A DNA stretch of 11,757 bases from Chloroflexota bacterium. Its GTDB lineage: Bacteria; Chloroflexota; Dehalococcoidia; Dehalococcoidales; JAUYDJ01. The DNA lies in the NCBI GenBank assembly GCA_030690025.1, contig JAUYDJ010000132.1, positions 1-11,757 on the forward strand, in the 5' to 3' direction. The translations under genes and the position numbers were made by a program. Below, one piece after another: positions 1 through 6,150 of this stretch (position 1 is the stretch's first letter; each line of letters begins with the position of its first letter). The notes under the pieces were generated by a model, which had not been told where the DNA came from, searched no databases, and saw only the letters and a program-made list of their open reading frames with translations.

Positions 1-902
1 CGCCGCCGCTGGTAGATGGCGTTATGCTTCTGGATACAGTCCTGGGGTCCGGTCAAAGCCTCGATGGCCATGTACTGAATAGCGTGGGGTATCCCCGAAT
101 CCAGATTGGATTTAAGCACCTTCAGGGCGTTTATCAGCATGGCATTGCCCACCGCCATGCCAATGCGCCAGCCGGTCATATTGTAGCTCTTGGAGAAAGA
201 GTGAAACTCTATGCCTACCTCTTTGGCACCGTCGGCCTGCATTAGGCTGGGAGGCTGATAACCTTCATAGTTGACCTCTGTATAGGGTGTGTCATGGCAG
301 ACCACCAGGTCGTTTTGCTGGGCGAATTTGACTACCCGGTTGAAAAAGTCAACCCCGGCTACGGCGCCGGTGGGGTTATTCGGGTAGTTAATCCACATCA
401 GTTTGGCGCTCTTGAGAATATGGGCCGGTATAATATCCAGGTCGGGCAGGAAGCCATTTTGCTCGGTAAGCGGCATGTAGTAGCAGCGGCCGCCCGCCAG
501 CATAACGCTAACCGGGTAGACCGGATAGTGGGGGTCGGTCACCAGGGCAACATCCCCGGGATTAATGATGCACAGCGGGAAATGGGCAATACCCTCTTTA
601 GCGCCAATCAGGAGCAGCACCTCCTTGTCGGCATCCAGGGAAACATTAAAGCGCTTCTTATACCAATCGGCCACTGCCGTGCGCAAACCCAGCAGACCGT
701 CATCATCCGGATAGCGGTGGTTAGCCGGGTCATGCGCTGTCACGCACAACCGCTCGATAATATGGGGCGGCGTGGGAATATCAGGGTCGCCAATCCCAAA
801 GCTGATTACCTCTTCACCCCGCGCTCTTTTCTCGGCAATCTTCTTATTGATTTCGATAAAAAGATAGGGCGCTAAATTCTCCTGTCGTCTCGACACTCTC
901 AT
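1..902 (-). CDS. dapL: LL-diaminopimelate aminotransferase, C-terminus cut by window edge
   Basis: PLP enzyme that converts tetrahydrodipicolinate and glutamate to LL-diaminopimelate in one step, bypassing the succinylase and acetylase branches; cytosolic. I translated 300 codons from ATG 902 to the left edge. Visible fold-type I aminotransferase signatures are GIGDPDIPTP near residue 36, YPNNPTGA near 173, a PLP-pyridine aspartate in HDTPYTEV near 204, the Schiff-base lysine in SFSKSYNMTGWRIG (about Lys238) and the phosphate-binding Arg of GWRIG. Family members are about 390-410 residues, so roughly the last quarter is missing. The start has a good ribosome site (GAGGTG, 8 nt upstream) that overlaps the dapF stop codon. 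Only 12 nt separate the two genes, so they are very likely co-transcribed and coupled. Assignment to DapL rather than another class I aminotransferase is supported mainly by dapF next door. Confidence 0.9.
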   Translation of the reverse strand, partial: MRVSRRQENLAPYLFIEINKKIAEKRARGEEVISFGIGDPDIPTPPHIIERLCVTAHDPANHRYPDDDGLLGLRTAVADWYKKRFNVSLDADKEVLLLIGAKEGIAHFPLCIINPGDVALVTDPHYPVYPVSVMLAGGRCYYMPLTEQNGFLPDLDIIPAHILKSAKLMWINYPNNPTGAVAGVDFFNRVVKFAQQNDLVVCHDTPYTEVNYEGYQPPSLMQADGAKEVGIEFHSFSKSYNMTGWRIGMAVGNAMLINALKVLKSNLDSGIPHAIQYMAIEALTGPQDCIQKHNAIYQRR

Positions 903-914
903 TTCGACTCCACC

Positions 915-1781
915 TCAGTCTTTCCATTCGCCGGTAAATACGAGCTCAGCCGGGCCGCTGAGAAATACCTCACCGGTGCCATTCCACTCCACATTAAGCA
1001 CACCGCCGGGCAGCTTGACGTCAACTTCACTGCCAACATGCCCGCGCAACTGGGCAGCCACCGCCACGGCGCAGGCGCCGGTGCCGCAGGCCAGCGTTTC
1101 ACCAGCCCCCCTCTCCCACACGCCAACCTCTATCTGCTGTTGACTTACCACATTGGCGACCTCGAAGTTAACTCTTTTGGGAAAGAGCGCCAAGTGCTCG
1201 ACCTTAGGGCCAAGCTCCAGCAGCGGGAATTCAGCCACCGGGTGCTGCCAGAAGTAGACGGCATGCGGGTTGCCCATGGAGACCAGGTTTAAGTCCAGCT
1301 CCTTGCCGTCAACAACCACACGGTAGCTCAGCATCGACTTTATCCGGGTGAAATTCATACTACCTGCGGTAAGGACTACCGGGATATCCTCAGGACGGAA
1401 TTTTGGTCTGCCCATGGCAACCTGTATTCTGGTGCCCGTCACTGTTTTATGAAGCTTTACCAGGCGGATACCGGCCAGGGTCTCCACCATCATTTGCGCG
1501 GGATGATTACCGGCAGACTTGAGCAGGCCTTTCTCCAGGACATACCGGGCAAAGCATCTGATGCCGTTGCCGCAGGCTTCCGCCTCCGAGCCATCCGGGT
1601 TAAAAATGCGCATGCGAAAATCGGCTTTGTCCGAGGGCAGCAGCAAGAGCAGCCCATCCGCGCCAATACCGAAATGGCGGTCGCACATCGTCCGGGCCAG
1701 CGCCGGCCAGTCACGTTCGCTATCGCTGGCCTCTACCAGCACAAAGTCATTGCCGGCGCCCTGCAGTTTGGTAAAATTCAT
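915..1781 (-). CDS. dapF: Diaminopimelate epimerase
   Basis: Interconverts LL- and meso-diaminopimelate, the step after DapL on the way to lysine; PLP-independent, using two cysteines as acid and base. From ATG 1781 the protein has 288 residues, close to the family norm of about 275-285. It opens with MNFTKLQGAGNDFVLVE, the conserved DapF N-terminus. The catalytic cysteines are in EACGNGIRC (Cys70) and ACGTGAC (Cys232), preceded by WERGAGETLACG. An upstream in-frame TTG at 1823 would add 14 unconserved residues and lies upstream of the predicted promoter, so I reject it. There is no ribosome site before ATG 1781; a perfect TATAAT at 1796-1791 predicts a nearly leaderless mRNA. Dehalococcoides is known to lack peptidoglycan; if this organism is similar, meso-DAP here would serve mainly lysine synthesis. 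Confidence 0.95.
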   Translation of the reverse strand: MNFTKLQGAGNDFVLVEASDSERDWPALARTMCDRHFGIGADGLLLLLPSDKADFRMRIFNPDGSEAEACGNGIRCFARYVLEKGLLKSAGNHPAQMMVETLAGIRLVKLHKTVTGTRIQVAMGRPKFRPEDIPVVLTAGSMNFTRIKSMLSYRVVVDGKELDLNLVSMGNPHAVYFWQHPVAEFPLLELGPKVEHLALFPKRVNFEVANVVSQQQIEVGVWERGAGETLACGTGACAVAVAAQLRGHVGSEVDVKLPGGVLNVEWNGTGEVFLSGPAELVFTGEWKD

Positions 1782-1790
1782 ATTAGCATC

Positions 1791-1799
1791 ATTATAGCA
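1791..1799 (-). promoter_or_regulatory. Extended -10 promoter of dapF-dapL
   Basis: On the minus strand TGCTATAAT (1799-1791) is a perfect -10 hexamer with the TGn extension. No convincing -35 lies 16-18 nt upstream, which an extended -10 can tolerate. Transcription would begin about 7 nt further on, near 1784, only about 3 nt before the dapF ATG. Confidence 0.6.
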
Positions 1800-1809
1800 T
1801 ATCCTTTTC

Positions 1810-1844
1810 AAGAAATACGGCAAAATGTGCCGAGCTTTTTGCCG
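1810..1844 (-). terminator. Palindrome after miaA, possible terminator
   Basis: Immediately after the miaA stop, minus-strand CGGCAAAA (1844-1837) and TTTTGCCG (1825-1818) form a perfect 8-bp stem with an 11-nt loop, followed by TATTTCTT (1817-1810). The tail is T-rich but interrupted and the stem is A/T-rich toward the loop, so it is at best a modest intrinsic terminator. It sits just before the dapF promoter and probably separates two transcription units. Confidence 0.45.
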
Positions 1845-2753
1845 CTACTCATTGATGAATGCAGCGATTTGTGCGGTGATTTCTGGCTCAGGGCTAGTCT
1901 GGATATCAAACCATTTGATTCTGCGGTCATTCAACCGGAACCAGTTGTACTGGTGGCGCACCAGGCGGTGGGTCTCCGACTTGATTTGCTCGATGGCGGC
2001 GTCTAACGTGAGCTCTCCCTGGAGAAACTGGCCAATTTGCTTGTAGCCAATGCCAGACATCGCCGGCAGGTTGAGGCCGTATCCCATGTCCATCAACCTC
2101 CTCACCTCGTCCAACAGGCCCCGCTTTATCATCTCGTCAACTCTCAGGTCGGTGCGGCGGTACAGTCCTTCTCTGTCCGTGGTCAAACCAATCATTAGAC
2201 TTCGGAAAGGCGGTGCCTGCTTAGACGGCGCGGGTATCCCGGTTTTGCTGCGCACCTCGAGGGCCCGGATGACGCGGCGCACATTGCGTGGGTCAATCTT
2301 CTGCGCGGCCGCCGGGTCGAGCTTGACCAGCTCCTGGTAAAGCTCGTCGCCGCCAGCCTCGTTAGCCCTTGCTTCCATGCGGCGTCTGAACTCGAGGTCG
2401 GGAGGGACTTCTGGTATCTGCCAGCCTTCCAGCACCGACCATACATACAGGCCGCTGCCCCCGACCAGCAACGGCAGCTTATGGCGCCGCTGAATATCTG
2501 CAATAGCGCGGTAGGCCAGGGCCTGATATTGGGCCAGGCTGAAGTCCTCGTCGGGATTGACGATATTAACGAGGTGATGGGGAACAAGGGTTAGCTCTTC
2601 CGGGGTGGGCTTGGCCGTGCCGATATCCATATACCGGTAGACCTGACGGCTGTCGGCGCTGACTATCTCCCCGTTAAATGTCCGGGCCAGATGTAGCGCC
2701 AGCCGGCTTTTACCGGTGCCGGTAGGGCCAACAATAGCGACTAAATGCCCCAT
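1845..2753 (-). CDS. miaA: tRNA dimethylallyltransferase
   Basis: Transfers the dimethylallyl group of DMAPP to N6 of A37 in tRNAs that read UNN codons. The 302-residue length fits the family. The P-loop is GPTGTGKS (residues 9-16), followed by the DSRQVY motif (34-39) with the catalytic Asp34 and substrate-gating Gln37, then GGSGLYV, DPRNVRRVIRALEV, and the C-terminal SGIGYKQI and QYNWFR motifs. ATG 2753 lies just before the P-loop as expected, but I see no good ribosome site before it. tpiA ends 42 nt upstream; a weak 5-bp GAGAG/CTCTC hairpin lies in the gap and is not enough to end transcription. Its substrate comes from the pathway begun by Dxs at the head of this block. Confidence 0.95.
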   Translation of the reverse strand: MGHLVAIVGPTGTGKSRLALHLARTFNGEIVSADSRQVYRYMDIGTAKPTPEELTLVPHHLVNIVNPDEDFSLAQYQALAYRAIADIQRRHKLPLLVGGSGLYVWSVLEGWQIPEVPPDLEFRRRMEARANEAGGDELYQELVKLDPAAAQKIDPRNVRRVIRALEVRSKTGIPAPSKQAPPFRSLMIGLTTDREGLYRRTDLRVDEMIKRGLLDEVRRLMDMGYGLNLPAMSGIGYKQIGQFLQGELTLDAAIEQIKSETHRLVRHQYNWFRLNDRRIKWFDIQTSPEPEITAQIAAFINE

Positions 2754-2795
2754 ATCATCTAAAGTAGGAATAAATAACGAGAGGTTATCCGGCTC

Positions 2796-3557
2796 TCAGC
2801 GGCCCTTGATTTCCGCGGTTTGCTTGACGATACCCAGGAACTCGGCGGCTTTGAGACTGGCCCCGCCGACCAACGCGCCATCTATCTCCGGCTGGCCCAT
2901 AAACTCGGCCGTATTGGCCGCGGTGACACTGCCGCCATAGAGAATACGCGTTTTCCCGGCGAATTCCTGGCCGTAGAGATGGGCGAGGTTGCGCCGTATT
3001 AGCCCGATGGTCCGGTTAGCCTGTTCGCCGGTGGCCGCCCGCCCGGTGCCAATTGCCCAGACCGGCTCATAGGCGATTACGAGAGCATCCGCAGAGCTAA
3101 TGCCGGCCAGGGACGACCTTAGCTGCTCGGTCACGACTGCCTCGGTACGGCCGGCCTCATTCTCTTCCAGCCTCTCGCCCACACACAGGATAGGCTTCAG
3201 CCCAACCTTGAGCGCTGCCGCAATCTTCTTGTTCACGACCTCGCCGGTCTCATGGAAGTACTGCCGCCGCTCGGAGTGCCCGATAATGACATACTCGCAC
3301 AGTCCGGCGAGCATTAGCGGGGAAACCTCGCCGGTATAAGCGCCCTTTTCGGCGAAGTAGACATTCTGCGCACCCAGCTTGATGGAGCTGCCCTTGATTA
3401 GCTCTTTCACCGTAGTTAAAGAAACAAAAGGTGGGCAAAGCACATTCTCCACGCTATCTATCTGCTCCAGGCTATTGCGCATGGCCTTGACTAATTCCAC
3501 AGCCTCGCCGACAGTGGTATTCATCTTCCAGTTACCGGCAATCATGGGCATACGCAT
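2796..3557 (-). CDS. tpiA: Triosephosphate isomerase
   Basis: Interconverts dihydroxyacetone phosphate and glyceraldehyde 3-phosphate; a cytosolic TIM barrel. From ATG 3557 the protein is 253 residues, the usual length. Catalytic residues are all visible: Asn9 and Lys11 in GNWKM, His94 in GHSERR, and Glu164 in AYEPVWAIGTG, plus the phosphate-binding ILYGGSV. I prefer ATG 3557 because GGAGG (3566-3562) lies 5 nt upstream. A GTG at 3581 would add eight residues and overlap the apgM stop; ATG 3551 is also possible. apgM ends 16 nt upstream, so the two are almost certainly one operon. The product feeds both glycolysis and Dxs. Confidence 0.97.
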   Translation of the reverse strand: MRMPMIAGNWKMNTTVGEAVELVKAMRNSLEQIDSVENVLCPPFVSLTTVKELIKGSSIKLGAQNVYFAEKGAYTGEVSPLMLAGLCEYVIIGHSERRQYFHETGEVVNKKIAAALKVGLKPILCVGERLEENEAGRTEAVVTEQLRSSLAGISSADALVIAYEPVWAIGTGRAATGEQANRTIGLIRRNLAHLYGQEFAGKTRILYGGSVTAANTAEFMGQPEIDGALVGGASLKAAEFLGIVKQTAEIKGR

Positions 3558-3573
3558 CTGGGCCTCCGTTTTT

Positions 3574-4779
3574 TCAGGCACCGAATTTGGCCAGTTTCAG
3601 GGCATTGGCCATAGCCAGGGACATTACCTGGGTAGCGGGGAACCGCCCCAGTCCCCCGGCAAGGCAGGTTGATTCGCTAAACTTGGTCACCGTGTCCGTG
3701 CGGCACCATTTTGAATACAAGAGGATGGGCACCGGGTGCCAGCTGTGCCCTTTGAGTATGGCCGGCGTGGAATGGTCGCCGGTTACCACAATGACATCAG
3801 GCTCCAGGGCGGTCAGCACCGGCAGCGCGGCGTCAATCTGCTCAATTACCCGCACCTTCCGGGCAAAGTCGCCGTCTTCGCCCGCCGTATCCGTCCCCTT
3901 GAGATGCACGAAGAAAAAGTCGTGGTTGGCGTAGCTCTGTTTCAGCGTGCTCAGCTCATCCTCGATGGTGGACCCGGTAGGCAGAACTTCCATGCCCACC
4001 AATTTGGCCAGTCCCCGGTACATGGGATAGCTGGCAATGGCCGCCGGCTTGAGCTTGTAGACTTCGCTCATTGAGGGCAGGTGAGGTCGATGAGAAAAGC
4101 CCCGTAGCAAAATCATGTTAGCCGGGTGGTGGTCGGCCAGGGCCGCCCGGGCACTGGCAACAAATTTATTAGCGATACTGGCCGTTCTATCTGATTCGGA
4201 ACGGAGCGCAGTAACCGGCTTGGGGGCGGCACCCACCTGCTGAGGGTCGGAATCAGTCACCTCGGCGGCCAGCCCCTTACCGCGGAAGACGACCACAAAA
4301 CGGTGCTCTTTCACCGGGCGGACGAATACCTTGACCCCGGCGATTACCTGTCCATCCAGGAGCTGACTCAGCTCAGCGCACTTCTCCGTGGAAATGCGTC
4401 CCGCCCGGCGGTCAGTTATCAGGCCAGCGCTGTCTACCGTGCAGAAGTTCCCACGGGCCGCAATGTCACCCGGCTGAACGTCAAAGTCCACCCCGATTGC
4501 CTCCAGCACTCCACGGCCAATCTTAAAAGTGACCGGGTCATAGCCAAACAGCGCCAGATGCCCAGGAGCGCTGCCCGGAGTTATTCCGGGACCCACCGGG
4601 TCAGTTAGGCCGCAGATACCGCGGGCCGCCAGTTTGTCCAGGTTAGGCGTACTGGCGGTCTCCAGCTCCGTCTTGCCAGTCTCCGGGTGAGGCAGCCCAC
4701 CCAGCCCATCCATGACCAGCAATACAATCTTAGTTGGCGACGGCTCGGCAATCTCTTTGATTAAATCAAGATTATTTAT
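3574..4779 (-). CDS. apgM: Cofactor-independent phosphoglycerate mutase, archaeal type, probable ATA start
   Basis: Interconverts 3- and 2-phosphoglycerate without 2,3-bisphosphoglycerate; alkaline-phosphatase superfamily metalloenzyme. From codon 4779 the product is 401 residues, matching the archaeal-type family (about 400). Motifs are KIVLLVMDGLGG (metal-binding Asp24), TPGSAPGH (nucleophile Ser70), HLKGTDTAGEDGD and VTGDHSTP (metal ligands). No ATG, GTG, TTG or CTG occurs in frame between the stop codon TAA at 4794-4792 and a TTG at 4722. Starting at that TTG would remove most of the conserved first strand KIVLLVMDG and leave 382 residues. AAGGAG (4793-4788) is 8 nt before ATA 4779, so ATA is the most plausible start; an ATG-to-ATA change or base error is the alternative. 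Function is certain, the start is not. Confidence 0.93.
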   Translation of the reverse strand: MNNLDLIKEIAEPSPTKIVLLVMDGLGGLPHPETGKTELETASTPNLDKLAARGICGLTDPVGPGITPGSAPGHLALFGYDPVTFKIGRGVLEAIGVDFDVQPGDIAARGNFCTVDSAGLITDRRAGRISTEKCAELSQLLDGQVIAGVKVFVRPVKEHRFVVVFRGKGLAAEVTDSDPQQVGAAPKPVTALRSESDRTASIANKFVASARAALADHHPANMILLRGFSHRPHLPSMSEVYKLKPAAIASYPMYRGLAKLVGMEVLPTGSTIEDELSTLKQSYANHDFFFVHLKGTDTAGEDGDFARKVRVIEQIDAALPVLTALEPDVIVVTGDHSTPAILKGHSWHPVPILLYSKWCRTDTVTKFSESTCLAGGLGRFPATQVMSLAMANALKLAKFGA

Positions 4780-4787
4780 GTCAACTT

Positions 4788-4793
4788 CTCCTT
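4788..4793 (-). promoter_or_regulatory. Ribosome binding site that points to the ATA start of apgM
   Basis: Minus-strand AAGGAG, a strong Shine-Dalgarno match, lies 8 nt before ATA 4779. No standard start codon in the apgM frame is within reach of it. The only nearby TTG (4784-4782) is out of frame and reads TTG ACA TAA, a two-codon dead end. Confidence 0.7.
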
Positions 4794-4817
4794 ACTCTTC
4801 CGACGGGAGGGGCACCA

Positions 4818-4839
4818 GCGAGAGGCCACGCCTCTCTGC
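4818..4839 (-). other. Stem-loop in the pgk-apgM gap
   Basis: Ten nucleotides past the pgk stop, minus-strand GAGAGGC (4836-4830), a GTG triloop and GCCTCTC (4826-4820) form a perfect 7-bp stem. It extends by two G-C pairs below a single bulged A at 4837. No T-run follows, so it is not a standard terminator. It may mark RNA processing, stabilise the pgk message, or modulate read-through into apgM. Confidence 0.55.
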
Positions 4840-4848
4840 AGTACCCTA

Positions 4849-6063
4849 TCAGCCTCGCCTCCGGAAGACCTGCGGGCTTTTGTCCAGCAATGCTTCTACA
4901 CCAGGCAGCTTTTCGCCGCTGAGAAACTCCAGTGAAGCGCCTCCGCCGGTGGAGATAAAGGTCATCTTGTCCGTAAGCTTCATCGCATTGACTACCTCGG
5001 CCGTTGACCCGCCGCCGATGATAGTAGCCGCCTTTAATCCGGCGAGCAGCTGCGCCATGGCCCGGGTGCCGGCAGCAAATTTTGGTATCTCATATATACC
5101 CATCGGGCCGTTCCAGAATACGGTGCGGCAGCCGCGCAGCTCGTCCTCGAACGCTTTAATAGTTTGCGGGCCGATGTCCACAATCTTCTTGTCTTTCGGA
5201 ATCTTGCCTACCGACACAGTCTGGGTCTTCGCCTTGGCGGAGACCTCGTCAGCCACGACCACGTCCACCGGCAGGTGCAAATGTACTTTTTTTGCCATCG
5301 CGCCCTCGATTAATCTGGCGGCAGTGGCCAGCCTGTCTTCCTCGACTAGCGACTGTCCTACTTCGTATGCCTGAGCTTTCAAAAAGGTAGCCGCCATACC
5401 GCCGCCAATGAACAGCGCGTCTACCTTGCTCAGGATGTTTTCTATCATTGCCACTTTGTCGCTCACCTTAGCGCCGCCAAGCAGGGCGGCAAAGGGGTGC
5501 TCCGGGTTCTCCAGGATGCGGCCCAGAGTCGCCACCTCGTTTTCCAGCAGAAAGCCAGACACGGCTGGCAGGTATTTAGGAATACCGGCGATGGAAGCAT
5601 GGGCCCGGTGCGAGGTGCCAAAGGCATCATTGACAAAAACGTCACCCAGGCGAGCAAGGGACCGGGCAAATGTATCGTCGCCGGCTTCCTCCTCATTATG
5701 GAAACGGAGGTTCTCCAGAAGCAGGATATCGCCAACTTTCATTGCGGCTACTGCCGCTTCCGCCTCCGGCCCAATACAGTCCACCGTAGTTTTTACCGGC
5801 CTCCCCAGAATCTCCGCCAGTCGCCGGGCAACCCCGGTCATACGGAGTTCCTCCACCACCTTGCCTTTAGGTCTGCCCAGATGGGACATCAGGATGACCT
5901 TGGCGCCTTGCTCAAGAAGATACTTTATGGTGGGTAGTGACGCCCGTATTCGGCTATCGTCGGTTATCTTGCCGGTCTTTTCATCGATGGGGACATTAAA
6001 GTCCACCCGGACCAGCGCCCGCCGGTCACTGACGGCGATATCTCTGACGGTCATCTTTTCCAT
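4849..6063 (-). CDS. pgk: Phosphoglycerate kinase
   Basis: Transfers phosphate between 1,3-bisphosphoglycerate and ADP. From ATG 6063 the protein is 404 residues, close to the bacterial norm of about 395. Motifs in order: VRVDFNVP, MSHLGRP, ENLRF, NDAFGTSHRAHAS, GGAKVSDK, GGGMAATFLKA, FWNGPMGIYE, and the nucleotide-binding GGGSTAEVV and STGGGASLEFL near the C-terminus. I choose ATG 6063 because AGAGG lies 6 nt upstream and it gives the usual MEKMTVRDI opening. ATGs at 6084 and 6081 are in frame but have no ribosome site and would add unconserved residues; ATG 6054 is a further option. GAPDH, often next to pgk, is not in this window. Confidence 0.97.
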   Translation of the reverse strand: MEKMTVRDIAVSDRRALVRVDFNVPIDEKTGKITDDSRIRASLPTIKYLLEQGAKVILMSHLGRPKGKVVEELRMTGVARRLAEILGRPVKTTVDCIGPEAEAAVAAMKVGDILLLENLRFHNEEEAGDDTFARSLARLGDVFVNDAFGTSHRAHASIAGIPKYLPAVSGFLLENEVATLGRILENPEHPFAALLGGAKVSDKVAMIENILSKVDALFIGGGMAATFLKAQAYEVGQSLVEEDRLATAARLIEGAMAKKVHLHLPVDVVVADEVSAKAKTQTVSVGKIPKDKKIVDIGPQTIKAFEDELRGCRTVFWNGPMGIYEIPKFAAGTRAMAQLLAGLKAATIIGGGSTAEVVNAMKLTDKMTFISTGGGASLEFLSGEKLPGVEALLDKSPQVFRRRG

Positions 6064-6114
6064 CTCATACCTCTTCAGCATCATTTGGGGGATAGCGAGT
6101 GTAGACCCACTGCT

Positions 6115-6120
6115 ATTATA
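6115..6120 (-). promoter_or_regulatory. Possible -10 box upstream of pgk
   Basis: A perfect minus-strand TATAAT in the 87-nt dxs-pgk gap, 51 nt before the chosen pgk start. There is no TGn extension and no good -35 at 16-18 nt, so this is a candidate only. If real, pgk-apgM-tpiA-miaA can be transcribed apart from dxs. Confidence 0.4.
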
Positions 6121-6150
6121 CTACCGATTTACCAAAGATGGGATACCCGG

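Noticed and set aside
294..875. Plus-strand open frame of 193 codons
   Set aside because: It lies opposite dapL, whose aminotransferase motifs are unmistakable; the plus-strand product resembles nothing.
1449..2006. Plus-strand open frame of 185 codons across dapF, the gap and miaA
   Set aside because: It spans two genuine genes and a promoter on the other strand; a shadow of GC-rich coding DNA.
2776..2799. GAGAG/CTCTC hairpin between tpiA and miaA
   Set aside because: Only 5 bp with a 9-nt loop and no T-run; too weak to call a terminator.
4712..5374. Plus-strand frame of 220 codons
   Set aside because: Antisense to pgk and the pgk-apgM gap; serine-rich composition typical of a reverse-strand shadow.
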